Part shown: piece by piece, positions 57,003 through 64,000 of the stretch
Numbering within the stretch: position 1 is the first letter of the stretch
Layout: every line of letters starts with the position of its first letter
Assembly (NCBI RefSeq): GCF_002575655.3
Contig: NC_053039.3
Location: forward strand, 241,158,622 to 241,222,621
Source: Aegilops tauschii subsp. strangulata
Taxonomy: Eukaryota; Streptophyta; Magnoliopsida; Poales; Poaceae
DNA length: 64,000 bases
Direction: 5' to 3'
Notes under the pieces: generated by a model
What the model saw: the letters and a program-made list of their open reading frames with translations, nothing else
The model's database searches: none
Told to the model about the DNA's origin: nothing
Made by a program: the position numbers and the translations under genes

Positions 57003-59016
57003 TGGGCGCTCGGCCCATGAGTCATCTTGAGCGATTGGCGTCAATGGACGACCAATGCTGATTAGTTCACTGCTTGTTGGAGCAGGCGATGATACCGACT
57101 GGGGCTCGAGCTGAGGAAGGACTACATCATCTTCAACATTTTATTCATGCCCAATGTCTTCAGCTGTGATGGGGTCAACAACTGGAACTTCTTCATCTTC
57201 AGGAGCCTCTGTGGAAGCAGGCTCATGGATCACAAGTCTTCGCTCTTGATTGGTTGAGGCTGGAAGTGCAGCAGAGATGGATTCAACAATAAGAGGCGCA
57301 GAGGCCGCATCACGCTCTTTCTTTGAAGACTTTGTCTTCAATTTCTTCTTGGATGGGGCATCATCAGAAGCATCCTTGTGCTTGCGTTTCCTGGCTTCGG
57401 CTTCAGTTGCCCTTGTCTTCTTCAGCTCTGAAGCTGCTGAGGTGACCTTAGGCTTCGAGCCTGTCATGCTGGCAGGGAAGACAATGCGAGGTTCTTCCTG
57501 CCTTGGTGCTTCAGTTTGGGCCACAGCAGACTTCTTTTGCTTGGCAGCCATCCTGGGATCGATGCCAGGACGCCCAAGAGCCTTGCGCTTCTCAGCTTCA
57601 TTATGTGCTTGAACACATTTCTGCGCAAAGTACTTCATGCGCTCTCTTGAGCATTTAGCTTCATTACGCTTCTTATGGAACTCTTTCTTGAGGTCATGCA
57701 GCATCTTCTTGAAGATTTGAACACCTGCCACGCTAAGCTTGGCCATGTTCTTCTTGAAGTGAGCCTTCTCATAATTAATTTTGTTCTTGATTTCAACAAT
57801 TTTCTGAGCCAGAGCCACTTCATTGGCAATGGCTCCGTTAAACGTGACGCTAATGTCCACGGGCAGCTGAATATCATCAATACTGATGCTTTGGTCATCA
57901 AACCACTCATCAATGAAGTTGTTCAGAATGTCAACATCAAAGAGGGGCAGATCGTTGAAGATCTCCGCCGCTTGCTTGCTCTTGATCAGCATCTCAAGGG
58001 CATCATCACCAAGATCTTCATCATTGGACAGATCAATGGTGTCATCCTCGTTGTGCAGAATGACATCAGGAGTAAGTTCATGCCCAGAAATCTTCTTGGG
58101 CTTCTTGGTTTTCTTGGACTTCTTAGTCTTCTTAGAGACACGAGACAAATCTTCGGACTGCACACTGGGTTCAGGAGGTGCAGTGGCCAATGGCTTCACA
58201 GTCGAAGCTTTTGGTGTGGTAGAGGGCTTCGAAGCTTTTGATTTCTTCTTCTTCTGCTTCGGTGGTGCTGGCGCATCTTCAAAATCTGTGTCGTCAGCTA
58301 ATTGCTCCACAGTGGCCCTTTGAGCAGCTATGTGAGAGAGAAGGCCATCGAAGTTGTTGAAGGGGCCAATGACATTTGGATTGGCATCGCGTGTGCCATC
58401 AGTCCTTGGAGCAGATGGACCAGGGTTGAAGTTGAGTCCTAGCTCCTTCTTGTTTTTGACAGCTGACTCCTTGGCAAATTGATAGTTGCGCTTAATGAGA
58501 TTGTCTTTGTGACACCATAACATAGATGATGGGTCAGCATTCTCTGGCTTCGGTCCTCGTACCATGCATGGGTAGAAGCCTTGAGCAATGGCTTCAGACT
58601 TTGACTTCGGCTGTAGATTCCTGTACAGAATATCTCCCCATGGGCGCTTGATAGCATTCTTCTCTGCATATTCAGGGGTTACGAAGTTATACTTGAACCA
58701 CTGCTCTGCCCAATATCTTCGAATCCATTGGATTCGGGTCTTGCGCTGGCCATAGCTTTCTTCTGGATCTGACTTGTACAGTTCAAACATATCTGGAGGT
58801 AAATCCTTAGCAGTATCTCCACGGCGCTGCCTGCCACCTTTTCTTGCTGATTTCTCAGTTGCCATTGTATTCAGACTGAATGGCTTCAGAACAGTGAATG
58901 GCTTCCTTCTACTGGTCAGACAAGAGCTGGCTTCAGGGGAATGTATATGACATTGTAAGAACTCTGCAAATGAATGCAGACTATGAGAACCAAGGGATTC
59001 TCCCACAGACATGTAC
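57003..59016 (-). pseudogene. Extra ORF downstream of pol in the Sirevirus-like element (env-like position), interrupted
   Basis: A 623-residue frame runs from the ATG at 59012 to a TAA at 57143-57141. A likely alternative start is the ATG at 58865 (MATEKSARKGGRQRR). Visible features: a compact, aromatic region at about residues 70-180 after the first Met (EESYGQRKTRIQWIRRYW, WGDILYRNLQ, FYPCMVRGPKPE); several lysine-rich runs (KKKKSK, KKTKKSKKTKKPKK) that could be nuclear localisation signals; and a predicted coiled coil around residues 400-470 (EIKNKINYEKAHFKKNMAK). Sense continues after the TAA to the insertion at 57003, so that stop may be a mutation. No signal peptide or clear membrane segment is seen, so an envelope role is not supported. 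Function is unknown. Confidence 0.7.
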
Positions 59017-59598
59017 CTGTGACAACATTAGAGATGCGAGGGAAGGGGAAGAGGTCATATGCATTCTCAGAAGATTTTGAAGAAAAAGCAGTTTGAAGAC
59101 ATTGACCTCATAGAGCGAAGACATTCACTTATTTGAAGAGAGTTGATTCCAGATTTGTACGAATCCATGAATAAGTACAAGTGAGGAATCTAAGTAGTTA
59201 TGAAGCATAAGTGAATATTCTTAGCATGATATGAGATGCAAATAAGGACAGATCCATACTTGGAGGTGAAGAAACCACTTTTGGTTAAAGTGGATGGATT
59301 TGACAGATCGAAAAGGCAGTAAAAAGTAAGATTTAATTACCGCTGATGAACTGCTAGACGAGGCCGAGTTAGAGGTCGAGCAGTTCAATCTCCCGCGGCC
59401 TAACTTGGCGGCGGAAGACACCTACGGCGGCGGCGGAGAGGACGAGGTCCACGGCCGACGTGAGGACGGCATCGAAGAAGTCGCGGCAGCTAAGCGCTTC
59501 GTCTCCGGCGTCGTCACGAGCTAGCGGAGGTGCTAGGGTTTGAGCGAGGCGGCGAGGTGGAAGAAGAGATAATGACTGTGGTGAGTGTGTATTTATAA
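59017..59598 (-). promoter_or_regulatory. Putative internal promoter, leader exon and intron for the extra ORF
   Basis: On the minus strand a TATA box (cttataaat, 59592-59599) is followed by a CT-rich leader and a GC-rich exon-like stretch with a short upstream ORF of 16 codons. Next comes a donor-like cagcg/gtaatt (59343/59342), about 326 bases of AT-richer sequence, and an acceptor-like ttgtcacag/gtacatg (59017/59016), five bases before the ATG at 59012. A capped, spliced mRNA for the extra ORF is inferred; no transcript evidence is available. Confidence 0.45.
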
Positions 59599-59599
59599 G

Positions 59600-60312
59600 G
59601 AAAGGGACCGCACAACGTAATTGCGCAGGTGCCCATGGCGGTTCACATCTGAAGGACACGTGGCTTGCATGCAACTTATTGAAAGTTGTTCCACGTTCCC
59701 ACGCATGCCTGGATTGTCGGGTGGTCGTTCCGGCTTCTCCGGTATTCAGGTAAAAAGGATGTGGCATTAAAAACAGATTTAAACGATTATCTCTTTGTCT
59801 TCTGCTGACAAGGACCCAGAGAAGACAATCGACAGGTTTCAATAGAATGCATATGATTTGGACAGATAGAATTTTTAGAAAGAAGCACAGAAGGGTGGGT
59901 TAGGGTCCGATCACATTCACTTAGGTCAAAATTCAAGTATGAAGACATAGATATAAGTGAATGTTGTACAGGACAGAACACGCATGCATAAATTATATAT
60001 CAGACCAATTCAACATTGCGAAGATAAACCTCGAAGTCAAATTAATGTTGAAGACAAGCCAAGTGTGAAGACTATGCAATTATGACGCCAAATGAAACAC
60101 TTCAAAAAAAGATTTTGGTGGTGGCGTTACCCACCGTATAGGAAGTATTAGACCCAGACATGGCGCACAATTATCGTGGCGCTCTGAAGTCAAATTCCAC
60201 GTTAATGTATTCACACTTAGAGTGTATGTCTTCATTGATTGAAGATATACGTTACTTCGTGTGTTGCACATCCAAGTCATCAACATGCATAAGCGTTAGG
60301 ATGTGTGTCCAA
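59600..60312 (-). other. Spacer between pol and the extra ORF, non-coding
   Basis: About 700 bases after the pol stop carry no ORF with recognisable sense. It probably contains the upstream promoter region of the extra ORF. Confidence 0.5.
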
Positions 60313-61302
60313 TTACAGGACATTTGAGGATTCTAAGATATTTAGCTCACACCGCAACTTGCAAAACCTTTTCTCATCCAAGGGCTTCGTGAAGATATCT
60401 GCGAATTGCTCTTCAGTGTTGATGTGAATGATATCAATATCTTCCTTCATGACATGATCTCTGAGAAAGTGATGATGGATCTGAATGTGCTTTGTCTTCG
60501 AGTGCTGAACTGGGTTGTTGGCAATCTTGATGGCGCTTTCATTGTCGCAGTAGAGTGGCACATGCTTCAGGTGGATGCCATAGTCCTTGAGAGTTTGCTT
60601 CATCCATAGAAGCTGAGCACAACAAGATCCAGCAGCAATGTATTCGATTCAGCAGTGGAGAGGGATACACAGTTCTGCTTCTTTGAAGACCAACAGACAA
60701 GAGATCGTCCAAGAAAGTGACATGTGCCTGATGTGGACTTGCGATCAACCTTGTCACTAGCATAATCAGCATCTGATAATCCAACTAGATCAAACTCTGA
60801 GCCCTTTGGATACCATAATCCTAGTGTTGGGGTGTAAGCCAAATATCGAAGGATTCGCTTCACAGCTAAGTGATCCAATTCCTTTGGTGCCGCTTGGAAT
60901 CGGGCAGACATGCAAATGCTAAGCATTATATCTGGCCTAGATGCACATAAATAGAGTAAAAGAACCAATCATGGAGCGGTATACCTTTTGATCGAACTCT
61001 TTACCATTGTCGTCGGGACCCAATTGACCTTTGGTTGGCATTGGCGTCGTGTATCCTTTGCAATCTTGCATTCCAAACTTCTTTAGGCAATCTTTGAGGT
61101 ATTTCTCTTGTGATATGAAGATGTTGTTTCTCTACTGACGGATTTGAAGACCGAGGAAGAATTTCAGCTCACCCATCATGGACATCTGATATTGCTCTTG
61201 CATCATATGTCCAAACTCATCACTGTATCTCTTGTCAGTGCAGCCGAAGATAATGTCATCCACATAGATTTGGCACACAAACAGTTCTCCATCATATTCC
61301 TT
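60313..61302 (-). pseudogene. pol: Copia pol fragment: RT end and RNase H, broken
   Basis: Minus strand from 61302: the RT box QIYVDDIIFGC at about 61272-61241, then MMGELKFFLGLQI. A TAG follows at 61134-61132, then sense resumes in the same frame. Around 60975 the frame shifts to CASRPDIMLSICMSARFQ, with SDADYASDKVDRKSTSG (RNase H) and SSKKQNCVSLSTAES. It shifts again near 60640 to LYCDNESAIKIANNPVQHSKTKHI and HINTEEQFADIFTKPLD, ending at a stop at 60313. The motifs and order are typical Copia, Sirevirus lineage. The 5' part of RT and integrase are cut off by the next insertion at 61303. Confidence 0.8.
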
Positions 61303-62932
61303 TGATGTCTACTACACAACCTTCTTCTTGTAGACGTTGTTGGGCCTCCAAGTGTAGAGGTTTGTAGGACAGTAGCAAATTTCCCTCAAGTGGATGACCT
61401 AAGGTTTATCAATCCGTGGGAGGCGTAGGATGAAGATGGTCTCTCTCAAGCAACCCTGCAACCAAATAACAAAGGGTCTCTTGTGTCCCCAACACACCCA
61501 ATACAATGGTAAATTGTATTGGTGCACTAGTTCGGCGAAGAGATGGTGATACAAGTGCAATATGGATGGTAGATATAGGTTTTTGTAATCTGAAAATATA
61601 AAAACAGCAAGGTAACTAATGACAAAAGTGAGCACAAACGGTATTGCAATGCTAGGAAACAAGGCCTAGGGTTCATACTTTCACTAGTGCAAGTTCTCTC
61701 AACAATAATAACATAATTGGATCATATAAATATCCCTCAACATGCAATAAAGAGTCACTCCAAAGTCACTAATGGCGGAGAATAAACAAAGAGATTATGG
61801 TAGGGTACGAAACCACCTCAAAGTTATTCTTTCGGATCGATCTATTCAAGAGTTCGTACTAGAATAACACCTTAAGATACAAATCAACCAAAACCCTAAT
61901 GTCACCTAGATACTCCAATGTCACCTCAAGTATCTATGGGTATGATTATACGATATGCATCACACAATCTCAGATTCATCTATTCAAACCAACACAAAGT
62001 ACTTCAAAGAGTGCCCCAAAGTTTCTACCGGAGAGTCATGACGAAAACGTGTGCCAACCCCTATGCATAGGTTCATGGGCGGAACCCGCAAGTTGATCAC
62101 CAAAACATACATCAAGTGAATCACGTGATATCCCATTGTCACCACAGATACGCACATGCAAGACATACATCAAGTGTTCTCAAATCCTAAAAGACACAAT
62201 CCGATAAGATAACTTCAAAGGGAAAACTCAATCCATTACAAGAGAGTAGAGGGGGAGAAGCATCATAAGATCCAACTATAATAGCAAAGCTCGCCATACA
62301 TCCAGATCGTATCACCTCAAGAACACGATAGAGAGAGATCAAATACATAGCTACTGGTACATACCCTCAGCCCCGAGGGTGAAGTACTCCCTCCTCGTCA
62401 TGGAGAGCGCCGAGATGATGAAGATGGCCACCGGTGAGGGATCCCCCTCCGGCAGAGTGCCGGAACAGGGTCCCGATTGGTTTTTGGTGGCTACAGAGGC
62501 TTGCGGCGGTGGAACTCCCGATCTCGGTTTCTTTCTGGAAGTTTGGGTACATATAGGAGAAGTTGGCGTTGATTTCACGTCAGGGGGGTCACCGAGGCGT
62601 CCACGAGGCAGGGGGTGCGCCCTACCCCCTGGGCACGCCCCCACCCTCGTGGGTGCCTCGGGACTCCCCTGGTCCATCTCCGGTGCTCCGTGGGTTTCTT
62701 CTAGTCCAAAAATAGGCTCCGTGAAATCTCAGGTCAATTGGACTCCGTTTGGTTTTCCTTTTCTGTGATACTCAAAAACAAGGAAAAAACAGGAACTGGC
62801 ACTGGGCTCTGGGTTAATTGGTTAGTCCCAAAAATCATATAAAACAACATGTAAAAGCTCATTAAACATCCAAGATAGATAATATAACAGCATGAATACT
62901 TCATAAATTATAGATACGTTGGAGACGTATCA
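61303..62932 (-). repeat. 3' LTR of the third TGATACGTCTCC-type element (1630 bp)
   Basis: Matches 55594-57002 in inverted orientation and has TGAT/ATCA ends. A weak TATA-like tcctatatg (minus) lies near 62550-62558. Confidence 0.8.
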
Positions 62933-64000
62933 GCATCCTCAAGCTTAATTCCTGCTCGTCCTCGAGTAGGTAAATGATAAAAGAAATAATTTATTAAGTG
63001 TGAATGCTAGCGGGTGCACAAGTTTGATCAATGATAGTTTCAATCACCTTTTCTAGCATCATTATATGTCATAACAGTAGCTCATCTCATAAAACTTCTC
63101 ATGATAAAGTAACAAGCTATTCACATGTTAAAGTATAGATCATAAACTTTCTTGAAAACTAACAAACGGTGTTATCAGTCATCAAACAATTACAATTCAT
63201 CTTATTTTCAGGAAGAGTCTATGTCAGAGCTTTGATTTAGCAAACTCCACATACTCAACTATCATTTAGTCTTTCACAATTGCTAACACTCACGCGATAT
63301 TTATGGGTTCAAAGTTTTAATCAGACACAGAGAAAGATAGGGGCTTATAGATTCACCTCCCAACCTTTTACCTCAAGGGTAATGTCAACAATAATAGTTC
63401 ATGATGCCTTACATCCAATTGGATATATATATCAGAATCTTTCCAACGCAATGTGCTTGCCAAAGGATAAAATGTAAAAAGGAAAGGTGAAAATCACCAT
63501 GACTCTTGCATAAGGGTAAGAGATAAAAGTAAAAGATAGGCCCTTCGCAGAGGGAAGCAGAGGTTGCCATGTGCTTTCAGGGTTGGATGCACAAAACCTT
63601 AATGCGAAAGAACGTCACTTTGTATTTCCACTTGTGATATGGACCTTTATTATGCAGTCCGTCGCTTTTATTTCTTCCACATCACAAGATCATATAAAGC
63701 TTATTTCCTCCACACTAATCAATCATACATATTTAGAGAGCAAATTTTATTGCTTGCACCGATGACAACTTACTTGAAGGATCTTACTCAATCTATAGGT
63801 AGGTATGGTGGTCTCTCATGGCAAAACCGGGTTTAAGGGTATTTGGAAGCACAAGTAGTATCTCTACTTAGTGCAAAGAATTTGGCTAGCATGAGGGGGG
63901 AAGGCAAGCTCAACGTGTTGGGCGATCCATGACAATATACTTTATTTCAGATATAAGAAAACATAACCCATTACGTTATCTTCCTTGTCCAACATCAACC
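61303..64000 (-). mobile_element. Third TGATACGTCTCC-type Gypsy element, 3' LTR and part of interior
   Basis: The LTR occupies 61303-62932 (minus strand), starting tgatacgtctccaacgta at 62932 and ending gtagacatca at 61303. Beside it is a purine-rich tract related to aagcttgaggatgc (minus, about 62933-62946). From there to the window end is non-coding interior with matches to the 3' regions of the WHAM-like (63535-63560 versus 6485-6515) and Sabrina-like (62945-62990 versus 11690-11730) elements. No ORF is credible. Confidence 0.75.

Larger units (their letters stand above)
34591..61302 (-). mobile_element. Sirevirus/Maximus-like Copia element, split by nested insertions, 5' end outside window
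   Basis: The 3' LTR (34591-35917), polypurine tract, a long extra ORF, RNase H and part of RT follow in minus-strand order. RT, RNase H, then an extra ORF, then the LTR, is the Sirevirus order, and the RT motif MMGELKFFLGLQI fits that lineage. The element is split at 36741 by a Gypsy composite up to 57002, and at 61302 by another LTR element. The 5' LTR and gag lie to the right of the window. Confidence 0.75.

Noticed and set aside
57250..58323. Plus-strand open frames of 120-188 residues opposite the Sirevirus-like extra ORF
   Set aside because: They are shadows of the minus-strand 623-residue frame and lack any recognisable protein sense.
57003..59012. The Sirevirus-like extra ORF as a true viral envelope gene
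   Set aside because: No signal peptide, membrane segment or cysteine pattern of envelope proteins is visible. The lysine-rich runs suggest a nuclear or nucleic-acid-binding protein instead.
1..64000. Host genes, tRNA or rRNA genes, CRISPR arrays, prokaryotic operons
   Set aside because: No such signal was found on either strand. Every stretch with protein sense belongs to retrotransposon Gag, Pol or accessory ORFs, and repeats are of plant transposon type.

Overview
This 64 kb window looks like intergenic DNA from a large grass genome, most likely a Triticeae species (wheat, Aegilops, barley or rye). That reading rests on the LTR families recognised by eye: an element whose LTR starts TGTAGGAGATATGCCC (BARE1/WIS/Angela type), three related Gypsy families whose LTRs start TGATACGTCTCC (WHAM/Sabrina-like group), a CRM/Cereba/Quinta-like centromeric Gypsy element, and a Sirevirus/Maximus-like Copia element. 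No host protein-coding gene, rRNA, tRNA or CRISPR array was found. Every long reading frame is part of a transposable element or its shadow. Family names come from memory of LTR ends and protein motifs and were not checked by search.

Layout, left to right. (1) 1-8380: WHAM-like Gypsy element, plus strand, cut by the left window edge, with gag, protease and an ATHILA-type extra ORF but no reverse transcriptase or integrase. It sits in the LTR of an older Gypsy element. (2) 8381-28143: that older Tat-like region, read as LTR / antisense ORF / LTR / antisense ORF / LTR. It is split by a complete Sabrina-like element (10094-18093, minus strand, TSD cccaa, itself carrying a 904-bp Mutator-like foldback MITE) and by a complete CRM-like element (19948-27782, minus strand, TSD gaagg). 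(3) 28144-34590: an AT-rich mosaic of DNA-transposon material with a Helitron-like end pair, a Stowaway relic and a non-autonomous Mutator-like element. (4) 34591-61302: a Sirevirus-like Copia element, minus strand, whose extra ORF downstream of pol was split by a Gypsy element (36742-55593, LTR about 3.9 kb). That Gypsy element was in turn split by a complete BARE/Angela-like element (42499-52114, TSD aaatt). (5) 55594-57002 and 61303-64000: two oppositely oriented copies of a third TGATACGTCTCC-type LTR.

All elements show damaged or missing replication functions, yet several have very similar LTR pairs. Their last transposition therefore probably used proteins supplied by other copies. Two unrelated elements, WHAM-like and Sirevirus-like, each carry an extra ORF preceded by what looks like its own leader and intron. 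A CRM-like element suggests, but does not prove, a pericentromeric or otherwise gene-poor position.
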